A stretch of 64,000 nt of DNA, taken from Timema cristinae. Its lineage: Eukaryota > Arthropoda > Insecta > Phasmatodea > Timematidae. Shown piece by piece: positions 46,890 to 55,969 of the stretch. Position numbers and translations under genes: made by a program. Location of the stretch: the NCBI GenBank assembly GCA_039000515.1, contig JBCFYV010002255.1, forward strand, positions 47,970,810 to 48,034,809, in the 5' to 3' direction. Position 1 is the stretch's first letter. Each line of letters opens with the position of its first letter. Below the pieces are notes generated by a model. The model searched no databases. It was not told the DNA's origin and was given only the letters and a program-made list of their open reading frames with translations.

Positions 46890-47640
46890 TTAATCATGCA
46901 AGATAAAGGTATCGAACCCGTAGCGATATCGTCCTTTATCATTCTCATGATCTTTGCTCAACACTATAAAATCGTACTTGTGTTTTTTCCAACACAGCGA
47001 GCACACCTCCTTAAATTTTTGGAATGTCATATCCGTGTTCACGTGATCGTCGTAGACGTGTCTCAGGTTCGTATCGTCCATCCTGAATAGGATGAGAAGA
47101 TTTACGTTATCTCTCATCATCTGTTTCGGGATGAGGGAGTACGTCTGGCAGAGATAGAAACAGTCTATAGCCTTATGTCTGCCCATACTGAAATAAGCCT
47201 GTATATTAAACTGTTTATCGCAAGCGACGTCGTCAAAAATGAATACAGAGTCGGGTTTGGCCTCGGTCGGCGGGAAAATTTCCGCGTTGTCGGAACAAGG
47301 GAAATAGCCCAAGCATTCTACGAGAGAGAACCTTCGATAAACGTTGATACTTGGGCTGGTATAGCGATTTAGAGTAAACGAACACGTTCTTGAAGCGTAG
47401 ACCGTTAGGTTCCTCCAACAGACTGATCATAGCGTTGGTTTTACCACAATTCGAAGGTCCGCAGATGATGCAACGGATACTATCAGGCAACAACGTGCCG
47501 TGTCTCTGTGGTAAAGCTCTACCCGCATCGTGATCGTTGTTGCGTACGGTTAAAGAGTCTGTCTGTTTATCGAGCCGCATGTCGACCAGTTCATCTATAT
47601 AATGCACGCACCTATATAAATACGAATCAATACGTGTCAT
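46890..47640 (-). pseudogene. Polinton B packaging ATPase
   Basis: This FtsK/HerA-type genome-packaging ATPase reads leftward. Starting from the ATG at 47640 it gives MTRIDSYLYR. Walker A is CGPSNCGKTNAM (about 47425-47462). Walker B is VFIFDDVA in a second frame, and a YLCQTYSLIPKQMMRDN sensor segment and LILFRMDDTN follow. The C-terminus is KDHENDKGRYRYGFDTFILHD. A single frameshift between about 47235 and 47312 separates the two halves. An earlier in-frame start at 47682 is possible but overlaps the divergent gene more deeply. All key motifs remain, so only the shift and nearby changes kill it. Confidence 0.88.
47613..47620 (+). promoter_or_regulatory. TATA box before the plus-strand virion genes
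   Basis: TATATAAA lies 19-26 bp upstream of the ATG at 47639, inside the first codons of the divergent ATPase gene. It may drive the plus-strand set with a very short leader. AT-rich codons of the ATPase could produce the match by chance. Confidence 0.35.
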
Positions 47641-48235
47641 GAAACGAAGAAGAGGGAGAGGATTGTTGGATAAGATAATCAATAATCTACCGTTCGAGGT
47701 GCATATACCCGGATAGCAGTACTGCGGACCGGGAACAAAGTTGGAAAAACGATTGAAACGAAGTGATCCCGGAATAAACGAGTTAGATCGATACTGTAAA
47801 GAACACGATATCGCCTACTCCAAGGTGAAAGATCTTGCAGGACATCATACCGCAGATCGCGAACTTATCGAGAAATCGTAAAAAAGATTACTTGCACCTG
47901 ACTCGAAGTTGAGCGGAAAAGCCGGCGCGTGGGCTGTCGCCAACACGATGAAATCTAAAGTCAAGATGGGTTCCGGTCTAAAGAAGAAAGCTCGGCGTCG
48001 TCAACGAAGTGCTACTACTACTCGCCGTAAGAATGAGGGTGGATTTCTACCTATACTACCTCTGATCGCGGCGCTTGGAGCCGTCGCCGGAGGAACCGCA
48101 GGAATCACGAAGGCCGTACAAAGTGCGAAGGCGAATACGAAACAATTGAACGAGGCTCAGAGACATAATCGTACGCTCGAGGCTATCGCCATGGGGAAAG
48201 GGATGTATCTACAATCTTACTCGAAAAAAGAATGA
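47639..48235 (+). pseudogene. phospholipase A2 fused to a pX-like membrane peptide
   Basis: One frame of 198 codons carries two in-frame stops (47714-47716 and 47879-47881) and no frameshift. After the basic start MKRRRGRG comes QYCGPGTKLEKRL, the calcium-binding loop of secreted/parvovirus-type PLA2. LDRYCKEHDIAYS follows, with the catalytic His-Asp pair and the usual spacing. The C-terminal half is very basic (SGLKKKARRRQRSATTTRRK) and then has GGFLPILPLIAALGAVAGGT, a glycine/alanine-rich hydrophobic segment like the adenovirus pX/Polinton core peptide. Virion PLA2 is known to help parvoviruses leave endosomes. The same role here is inference. Confidence 0.85.
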
Positions 48236-48604
48236 CTACCTAAACGTGCCCTTACTGAAACGGATCTGCGCAAGTAGGCTAGCAAGCTAAAAATCCTCTT
48301 CTTTAGGGGAGTATTTGCGAGGTATGCTTTACCTATCAGCCCCCCTTGGAAGATAGAGAGCGCCATCATCAATCTTAATAATGATAGTGGTAAGGGTACG
48401 CATTGGGTGGCGTATAAGTAAAACGTCGAGCGGGCAGATTACTTCGATAGTTTCGGTGATCTAAAACCGCCACTCGAACTTGTTAGATATCTCGGAGGAA
48501 TACCTATCACCTATAATCATAAACGGTATCAAGAGTACGGTACCGTTTTATGCAGTAATCTTTGTTTAGCTTTCCTTAAATATCGCGCTGACGTTCGATC
48601 TTAG
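48236..48604 (+). pseudogene. Polinton B adenain-like protease
   Basis: One frame of 122 codons follows the PLA2 stop directly and has two in-frame stops (48275-48277, 48419-48421) and no frameshift. The catalytic His is in GKGTHWVAYK, the Asp in ADYFDSFGDLKPP, the Gln in KRYQEYG and the Cys in TVLCSNLCLAFLKY. The residue after the Cys is Ser here rather than the more usual Gly. At about 120 residues it is shorter than adenovirus protease and close to other Polinton proteases. No good ATG is in frame. An ATG at 48232 overlaps the previous stop as ATGA but is one frame off. Confidence 0.8.
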
Positions 48605-48609
48605 TAAAT

Positions 48610-49320
48610 ATGTCTATGACACTTATACTGACGGGTCAGAGTTCGAATCTGACGGAGAACTACTTCCCACATATCCTGCTTTGAGAAGAGAATCGCAAAG
48701 AAGAATGGTTCATCGGACTGATCAATCTGGCGACGTTCAATTCCATACCGAACATCGACGAACGTAATAATAAATTTTATTGTGACGGTAAAGAGTATAC
48801 CGTCCCTCCGGGCACCTATTAACTTGAGGCGTTGGACCGATTCTTGCGAAGAGAAGTCTCGAGTAACGTAAAGCTCTCTATTATCGGTGACCCTAGCACT
48901 TTAAAGAGCTATATCACTTGCAATAAGCCTATTGACTTTACCCGACCTGGCACGTTTGCATCCTTGCTAGGGTTCGACTCGGTCATACTTCCTGCGGGGA
49001 AGACACACATATCTACCAATACCGTGAATATTCTTCACGTGAATGCGATCCGCGTGGAATGTAATCTCGCTAGCGGGGCTTACGTCAACGGAAAACCGAG
49101 TCATACCTTGCACGAGTTCAGTATGACCGTCCCGCCGGGCTATAAGATACTGGAAGCGCCTAACAATATCATTTACCTTCCGGTAACGAAGCGAGTAATA
49201 GAGTCTATCGCAGTACGACTTATCGACGAACGAGGAGATATCGTCAACTTTAGAGACGAGACGATATCGCTACGTCTACATCTGAAACGAGTCGGTGGAG
49301 ATGGGACTCGTACTAGATAA
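48610..49320 (+). pseudogene. Polinton B penton-like minor capsid protein
   Basis: One frame of 236 codons from MSMTLILTGQSSNLTENYFP to a TAA at 49318, with two in-frame stops (48682-48684, 48820-48822) and no frameshift. Distinctive segments are NLATFNSIPNIDERNNKFY, EYTVPPGTY, SYITCNKPIDFTRPGTFASL, LGFDSVILPAG, VNILHVNAIRVECNL, TVPPGYKILEAPNNIIYLPV and ISLRLHLK. I recognise this as the second, arthropod-type minor capsid (single jelly-roll) family of Polintons. It follows the protease by 5 bp and overlaps the next small ORF. Confidence 0.8.
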
Positions 49321-49429
49321 AACGAGACGGCGAAGTCTTCCTCGAAACATTGAGATAAGAACAGTGAAAGTGTTAACACCTGCAAATAAACTATATTTAA
49401 GACGTCTAGGCTACTCGTTACGAAAATAA
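49301..49429 (+). CDS. intact 42-residue overlapping ORF
   Basis: ATG at 49301 opens MGLVLDKTRRRSLPRNIEIR and the ORF continues as a basic peptide with LTPANKLYLRRLGYSLRK before TAA-TAG. It overlaps the last 20 bp of the penton gene in another frame and stops 3 bp before the capsid ATG at 49433. Twelve of 42 residues are Arg or Lys. It is the only plus-strand ORF of the element without a stop or shift. I recall similar tiny ORFs ahead of capsid genes in related elements but cannot verify it. It may be a virion cement or core peptide. Confidence 0.5.
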   Translation: MGLVLDKTRRRSLPRNIEIRTVKVLTPANKLYLRRLGYSLRK

Positions 49430-49432
49430 TAG

Positions 49433-50658
49433 ATGATGCCGTGGACATTCTGAACATTGGAGACTCTGCCGCTTTCGATACGGCCTTGACCAGTTTCCAG
49501 TATCATTCCTACGCCTCGTATATTCCCGGACCGTTAGCTAACGGAACGGGCTTAGGATATCTACCCAACAAGAAGGGCTGTACACGTTACCTCACCATTC
49601 TCTACTACATATCAAAGGACGACTACTTTTGAATACGGGGAACCCGGAAGTACTTCGAGGATTGTTAATAACGGAATACTGCATCTATTCTCAAGAATCG
49701 CCTTTGAGATCAACGGGATAGAGATTGATCAATCGAGAGATGTAGGCATTTCGACTCAGCTTAAAAACTATCTATCTATAAGGAATGGTGAGCAGACTCA
49801 TCTTTCAAACGTGGGTTGGAGGTTTGAAGGTGTTCATGTGCACGCAGAAACAGGCATCTTTGACGTATGCACCCTTTACGTCTCATACTAGGATTCGTTG
49901 AAGATTATTATCGAATACTGATCAATGCGAAACAAGAACTGGTGCTAGTTCGTTCGACCAGCGACAACAACGCTTTACAAAGAGCGCCTCCCCCCGTCGT
50001 GGAGACACCCTCTAGGATCGATTTAAGTAAAATATCTTGGCTTGTACCGCATATAAAGACTTACGATATCAATCGTCTCAACCTGCTTAATTTCATCAAG
50101 AGTGGAAGGATCATCAAGCTACCTTTTCGTTCTTGGGAATTGTATGATTACCCTAACGTACCTACCTCTAATCAGCATGATTGGAATGTGAAAACTTCAA
50201 CTTTGCAGGAAAAACCTCGTTACGTTTTCGCTCTTCAGACTGGGCGAAACAATACGACGGCTGCAGATAGAAGTATTTTCGATCATTGTAATTTACGTAA
50301 TGCTAAACTCTATCTAAATCCTATCATGTACCCTTATGAGGATATGAACTTGGACTTTAGACAAGATTCCTTATCGAAATTATACGAAGACTATGCTAAT
50401 TTCCAGACTTCGTACTACGGAACGAGCACCTCTTTACCTTTACTTTACCCTTCTCATTTCAAGTCTCACGCACCCATCGTCTTGTTCGATGCCAGCCGGC
50501 AGGAAGATACTCTCAAGGACGGTATGGTGACGTGTCGTATAACGTTCGAGACAGAGGAAAATATTCCAGTAAATACCAAGGCGTTTTGTCTCATCATACA
50601 CGATAGAGTGGTCCGCTATAACCCTTCAAGCAGTGACGTTAGCAAGATAACATCATAA
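49433..50658 (+). pseudogene. Polinton B major capsid protein
   Basis: This is a double jelly-roll capsid protein of a different group from Polinton A's. Pieces in order are VDILNIGDSAAFDTALTSFQ and YHSYASYIPG (frame from 49441), then LYTLPHHSLLHIKGRLLLN, then SRIAFEINGIEIDQSRDVGI and STQLKNYLSIRNG. A long frame at 49867-50658 follows, with LGFVEDYYRILINAKQELVL, ISWLVPHIKTYD, PFRSWELYDYPNVP, SIFDHCNLRNAKLYLNP, MYPYEDMNLDF and YYGTSTSLPLL. At least three frameshifts fall before 49900; the last 260 codons are open. At about 400 residues in total it fits the family. The start ATG at 49433 is one frame off the homologous segment. Confidence 0.85.
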
Positions 50659-50689
50659 ATGGAGCATCATCGTTCTCGTCTTGATTAGT

Positions 50690-51476
50690 ATGTTGATCGA
50701 CGTGCAAGGATACTCGATTGATAAGAGAGTATTCATATTCAAGGAGGTGAGCGTTCTACATTACGAACACGTTGACGAAGCCAACTACAAGTTTCTTCCT
50801 CCGTTCAAGATCGACAACCTCTCCGCATCGAGCAAGAGGAATGTAGATTGGGTGACCGACTATTATCACGGACTATCTTGGTACGGCGGAGAAGTACAGT
50901 ACTCGAATCTTCGTTCTATCATAATTTCTCATCTAGAGCGGTACACATCACGACTATCAATCTATATTATAGGAACTGAGATGATGACTTGGCTACAGAG
51001 CGTCATCGGCGCCGATAGTGACAAGTACGACTCTTACGAGCTAGGCAATCTCGGTTGCCCTTCTCTGAGTAAGCTTAAAAATCTGTACAACGTAAACAAG
51101 TGTTCCACTCATTCCGGTACCGTCTACTCGTGCACCACAGAAAATGTCCGACTACTCCACGAATGTTTCAAGAATTTTAAGTCTGATCGGACAAAACTTT
51201 TGCGATCTGACCAAGAGTGTGATGCGGAACGATACGAGTTCGGTTATTCCAGCATTGCTTCATATGATAGCCTTGATAAATGAGTATAAAGAGTACATCG
51301 ATTTCGATAAGCTATCATGTTTCTGCGGTCAAGACGAGGTTGGCACGGTCAGACGTAAGAAGAAAACTACTGACACTTCTAAACGTACGGTCGGAAAGAA
51401 GAATAAAACTTCTGTGGAAGCGATCAAGGAGCCTATGAAGAAGAAGAAGCTAAGAGACGATTTGAAGGATGCGTAA
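50690..51476 (+). pseudogene. conserved Polinton ORF of unknown function (copy B)
   Basis: The ATG at 50690 gives MLIDVQGYSIDKRVFIFKEV. The frame continues with YYHGLSWYGGEVQYSNLRSI, ELGNLGCPSLSKLKNLY and CSTHSGTVYSCTTENVRLL, and ends at a stop at 51281-51283. A second frame, open from 51144, holds DTSSVIPALLHMIALINEYK, FDKLSCFCGQDEVG and a lysine-rich tail, so a frameshift near 51150-51200 is likely. It is homologous to the ORF at 37571 in Polinton A, including the C-x2-H-x6-C cluster. It is the last plus-strand gene. The basic tail is seen only in this copy. Confidence 0.75.
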
Positions 51477-52470
51477 GGGAATTCACAGTGTAACTGTCGA
51501 AACTCTTGAACGAGCGCTTTAAGTCAGAGACAGTAGATTGAAAAGGTTTTTATTAACTTTTTTCATCGATCTTTCTTGCATACTCCCTAGCTTGTTATGT
51601 ATCAATTATTACTTTGTATTATTTAGAAAGAGATGTATTTAATCAATTAGACAATAAGTATAGGACTATTTTTTTTAATCTTTGAAAATAAATGTATAAG
51701 TCTAAGAATATGTCAAACTTTTTTCATTTATCCTTCTTGGATACTTGTAATGTATTAATCATGTTTTTTTAAAGATTATTTCTTTGTTTTCTCTAAAATA
51801 AGATGTATTTAATCAATTAGAGTATATAAAAACTTTTTTTATTCTTTGGAAATAAATGTATAAGTCTAATAAAAAAGAATTAACGATTATTACTTTTTTC
51901 TTTGTATTCTTAGAAAGGGATGTATAAGTCTATGAATCTATAAAACATTTTTTTTATCTTGGAAATAAATTTATTTAAACAATTAGATTATAAGTCTAGG
52001 AATCTATAAAAAATGTATAAATCTAAGAATGTAACAAACTTTTTTAAATAAAAGAATTAACGATTATTACTTTGTTTGTATTATTTAGATAGAGATGTAT
52101 AAGTCTATGAATCTATAAAACTTTTTATTCTTGAAAAAAATTTATTTAATCAATTAGAACATAAGTCTTAGAGTATATCAATGAGGGGGGGGGGGTTGGA
52201 GTGGAGGAGGAAAGAAATAATAATAAAAAACAACACACAATATCGTTATAATAACTCCATTTAATGAATATAATAATATACTATTTTTTAAACAGATACA
52301 TACTAAATTAATATTTTCTTCTTCTTCAGTTAATAATGATAAAGTTACAGAACATGAATATGTGCTACAACCTAAATATTTTCTCAAGTCTTTTAGAAGC
52401 ATTAACATTTTCTTTAGACAATAGTAATAAAGGTATAGTTCTTGAAATTTTGTTTTCTCTTTATCATGAT
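51477..52470. repeat. AT-rich internal spacer with decayed short repeats
   Basis: Blocks like GATGTATTTAATCAATTAG, TGTATAAGTCTAAGAAT, GGAAATAAATGTATAAGTC and TTAACGATTATTAC recur irregularly at 50-150 bp spacing between 51600 and 52165. A G10 run lies at 52185-52194. There is no coding sequence. This is the spacer between the converging virion genes and pPolB. Confidence 0.7.
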
Positions 52471-52479
52471 ATACATCGA

Positions 52480-52935
52480 CATTAATTATTCACTCTTGTT
52501 TTAGAAGCACTTATTAATATTTTTCCTAATCACTTACACTTACACTATAGACACTTTTTTTCATAGAACGACGGGTTAGTATCGATCAGCGTCTCTTGAG
52601 AGGAAGTAGATGCCTGCTCACTTATAGAGTAATGGTACCATAATAGAATATTGACCTTACCGGGTACTATATCTTTTATCGAATAGTGATAAATTGGTAG
52701 ATTTTGAATATACATTGTTACTTTAATTATTCACTCATATCTTTTAGAAGCACTGTATTAATATTTTCTTAATCACTAACACTTACACTATAGACAAAAT
52801 TCTTTTCATAGAGACGACGGCTCAGTATCTATCAGCACCTTTTGGGAGAAAGTAGATGGCCGCTCACTTATAGAGTAATGGTACTATGGTAGAGTATTGA
52901 CCGTACCGGGTACTATATATCTTTTATCGTCGATA
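52480..52935. repeat. 245-bp direct duplication at the end of pPolB
   Basis: 52480-52690 and 52725-52935 share TTATTCACTC, TTTTAGAAGCACT, TAATCACT-ACACTTACACTATAGACA, TAGATG-C-GCTCACTTATAGAGT and CCGGGTACTATAT. The right copy contains the last codons of pPolB, so the left copy repeats the C-terminus and the 3' flank. Confidence 0.85.
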
Positions 52936-53545
52936 GAGCATAGGGCGACCCGATTGAATTTTTGAGTGTAAAGTTTGAATCCTACAGCTCTTATTGAACG
53001 AGCCTCTCTCATGACTATCATCTCATTGGTCAGACAATTGTGATAGTCCTCTAAACAAAGCGTTCTTAACGCGCTACTCATGACCCCTTTAGCCTTGAGC
53101 GTCTCGCCATCTCCTTGTACCGCGAATGAATAGAGTTTAGGACGTAAACCTATGAACTCGGTGATGATCCGACCTCGAGTCTCGTCTTTTAGTTTACCAA
53201 AGCACCCCTTTATTTACTACAGGCATCCCATAATCATTGTCTTGTCCGTAGGCAGAAGTGTCCAGGTAGTCATTAGCTAACAGGATAAGTCGGCGGTACG
53301 CATCCTTAACAGTCATGTAGTAGAGAATGAGTCCGTATCGTGTATTGGAGTTTTAACGTGCCTGTCGGGAAGGCGGGGACCATAACCTGGTAATGTAGAC
53401 CGTACATGACTACCTTCAAGATTTCCAAAATGGCGAATCCTACATAGATAGGCATATCAAAGTAAATCTCTTGCGTTCCATCTCGATGATGACCAGGTTT
53501 TCCGACACGACGTACTCCCTTTTCACGCTACTCAGATTCAAATAC
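52884..53545 (-). pseudogene. protein-primed DNA polymerase B (pPolB), C-terminal part
   Basis: Read leftward from 53545, shifted frames give IYFDMPIYVGFAILEILKVV and MYGLHYQVM, the motif before the second catalytic Asp. DTDS (near 53346-53357) is polymerase motif C and sits in a different frame from its neighbours. Next come YYMTVKDAYRRLILLANDYL, DTSAYGQDNDYGMP, GKLKDETRGRIITEFIGLRP-KLYSF and finally SALRTLCLEDYHNCL...RVALCSIDDKRYIVP. These are successive palm and thumb segments of Polinton pPolB, which copies the element by protein priming. The N-terminal exonuclease and most of the palm are missing beyond 53545. At least three frameshifts are present. Confidence 0.88.
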
Positions 53546-53559
53546 CTATTTTAATATTA

Positions 53560-53715
53560 TATTTTCACCACGTCTTACTATCAGTCTGGGCACTATTCAC
53601 ACAAGTGGGATAGGTATAATTTAGAGGAAGTGTGACTTCTGTATCATGGAGGAAGGGGTTTAAGCCATTTAGGAACCATAATACCTGTACACCTGAAAAG
53701 TCACCTTAACAGTAA
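53560..53715 (-). repeat. SINE copy at the right border of Polinton B
   Basis: Antisense CACCACGTCTTACTATCAGT, TTTAGAGGAAGTGTGACTTC, CATGGAGGAAGGGGTTTAAG and CATTTAGGAACC match tail and body of the main SINE family in order. The head is lost near 53700. It adjoins the point where pPolB homology stops. Confidence 0.7.
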
Positions 53716-54340
53716 CTTCACATTTAAAAAATATTTTTAACTGGTTTTATTTCTATTTGAATTTTAAAATTAATGTAAATAGGTTAATTTTAATAGCTAG
53801 GATAATTAAGCGGGTGTATATTTTTATTTTGTATTTAATTAGATTATATTAGAAGAGACTAGCAGCAGGTTGGAAACAACCTCTAAAGAGTGATGTGTTT
53901 TTGTAAAGTGAGGGACCGATTGGTTTATTCAAAATAAACATGTTCAACTTAGTAGAACTTAGAACTCTCCCAGCTCAGTATATTTTATTTGGAAAATTAG
54001 TAATAATTCTTCCTGAGCGACCATCACCCATACACACCATCTCTATCCTATCTCCCCTGTCTTTATCACCTCCATTTATAGCTTCAACTCCGCTCACCCT
54101 TAGTCACGCTATTACCTCCATCCCTCGTCACCTTCACTGACGTCACACCACTATACCTCGTCAACTCCCCTCCTTGACTCCTCTTCCCTCTGTTTTTGTG
54201 ACTTGTGCTCTCAAGTTCTTCCCCTGAACTAACTTAGAAAGAAGTACATCTTACAGCGACACCACAACAGGGAGAAGTGGGCCTTCACACAAAAGGAAGT
54301 GTGTAACAACCCTCCTTGTCATTACAAACCTAACTTATAA
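53716..54340. other. non-coding spacer
   Basis: A pyrimidine-rich stretch at 54000-54230 has many CTCCC and CACC runs. The 66-codon frame there has low-complexity composition. No gene is called. Confidence 0.5.
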
Positions 54341-54461
54341 TATTAAAAATCCCCCGTATAACAAAAAATTACTAACCAATCAAAACAGCCATCATTTACA
54401 CGCCCACCAACAAAACAAACAAACAAGCAACTCAAAATAACAAGACTAACAATGAGAGTAC

Positions 54462-54709
54462 CTGTGGCCCAATGCACGACGGAGTGTCGCTCGTTATCCA
54501 AGCTGTTGACATCAGCCCCCTTGGCTAGTAGGAATTTGATGAGCACCCTGTTGCCAGCGATCACCACTAGGTGCAGGGCTGTGTAGCCATCCTCATCCTT
54601 GGCATCAAGTAGCTCGGCAGCAACACCCAAGAGCAGGTCTGCACAGGTTTGCGTCACGTTTTCTGCGCAGTAGTGCAAGGCTGTCTTGAGCGTGCGATCC
54701 CTCTCTTGG
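54462..54709 (-). CDS. ankyrin-repeat exon of a host gene
   Basis: One 248-bp exon read leftward encodes TALHYCAENVTQTCADLLLG, then DAKDEDGYTALHLVVIAGNR with VLIKFLLAKGADVNSLDNER and HSVVHWATG. These show the TALH/G-ADVN pattern of ankyrin repeats: two repeats, the first partial and the third just begun. The exon ends at CCACAG before GTACTC, a good donor at 54460-54461. The acceptor is probably the GCAG at 54710-54713, since the alternative AG nine bases upstream puts a TGA in frame. The length 1+246+1 bases would keep the frame across introns. The parent gene is not identified. Neighbouring exons must lie far away or outside the window. Confidence 0.75.
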
Positions 54710-54721
54710 CTGCGTCATCCT

Positions 54722-55960
54722 GATCAACAACAGAACAATACACCAGCTAGACATGACTTGGATAAACTATATTAAAGTCAAACACAGTGGATCCTCAAAC
54801 ACAGGGTCGCAAGGATGTTATTGAGGATTGCAGGAAGTTCAAGAGAAAAAATGAATTTGTCAAAAATTATTAAATATTTCAATTACTAATTAATTATGAC
54901 ATTGTTAAGTTTTGAAGGATTACTGAATCTGACAAAATAAATTGTGTATAAAAGGTATACATGCACACTTGATACACGTTCAATACACCAAACTGTCCAA
55001 AGCACCTAACATGGAGTCTTGCAATACCAAAACTACAGCTTTACCATGTTGGGTTGACCGGGTTTATAAACCACATTCTGTTTCCATTCCTTCCTTTGAT
55101 CACTGGCACTAACTCCATGGGGATTGGAGGGGTTCAAGCCCCCCCCCCCCCCAATACTTTAATGCATCTGAAACCTAAACGACGCAATGGTAGCTCACAG
55201 CACTCTGTCAAGTGTTGGTCCAGAAAACCCAAGCTATTCTATGCGCGTGGGCCCGAACCACTATGGCCACAATCAAAACACCACCTACCTTTGTCCCAAA
55301 CAACCCCCTTCCGACCCTCTAGTCCACCAGCTAATCCTCAAGGTCACGCGCAAAACTGGTAAGTGGCGAACTGACACCCTGTCGATGACTAATTTCTCCC
55401 CCTAGCCCTCTCCACCATCATATGTCACAAGTCACAACAACCGATTCCCTGGCTTCGGTAGTTAGTACTGTGCTGTTATTGCTATAGTAACAATCACTTT
55501 TCGTGTCTATCATTAGTGTGTTTTAAACTCTGCTTTAAACTAACTTTTATAGTGCATTAATTAGTATGCTAGCTTTTTGACATGGATTATATTAGTAGTG
55601 AGTGTTTGCTAGGCCTATTATATTGTTATCCGACTCCGATACCATTAAGACAATTGACAAAACGTTCGGAATGAATACATTTACATTCAAAAATCCACGT
55701 GTTGAATTCACTGAGGATTTGACACCAGATGCTGCCTCATTCTCTTATTCTTTCACCATCAGTCAGTTCGGCTTCGACATCGACATCTGTTGCGAGCTGC
55801 TCGTAGTCACTTTCATCAGTAAGTTTACTGGTTAGGGTAGAAACTTTTAGAAATTATGGAAGACGTCATTCATCTGGGTAGAATAGGATGCTTCTCTTGA
55901 TAAGGTATTTTGCAAAACTTTCAAGGAAGCGGAGGCCAATGGCCTTATGAAGTTTTGCAT
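54722..55960. other. spacer, C-run and short open frames
   Basis: A C-run of about 14 lies at 55139-55152. Open frames at 55054-55405 (about 100 codons, two frames) are proline-rich with no family match. 55602-55835 reads TFTFKNPRVEFTEDL without a recognised domain. It might be the decayed 5' part of the hAT pseudogene that follows. Confidence 0.4.
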
Positions 55961-55969
55961 TAAGAAAGG

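Larger units (their letters stand above)
43560..53545. mobile_element. Polinton B, nearly complete gene set, decayed
   Basis: A 10-kb block contains pPolB (C-terminal part), integrase, ATPase, adenain-type protease, penton-like and major capsid proteins, all diagnostic of Polintons. It also has a PLA2/pX protein, a fibre-like protein, a DUF8207-like protein and two unknown ORFs. Five minus-strand genes and six plus-strand genes diverge from a single point at 47639-47641. pPolB lies on the minus strand at the right end and is cut off at 53545, where a SINE begins. Composition is near 45 percent GC, well above the flanks. The capsid protein and integrase differ markedly from those of Polinton A, so this is a separate lineage. 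Confidence 0.92.

Noticed and set aside
33005..53545. Cytidine-deaminase-type hypermutation as the cause of the stops
   Set aside because: Several stops would need changes other than C-to-T or G-to-A when compared with the neighbouring motif, so one deaminase signature does not explain them.
43560..53545. Terminal inverted repeats of Polinton B
   Set aside because: The right end is truncated at a SINE and no matching inverted sequence was found on the left, so no ends are claimed.
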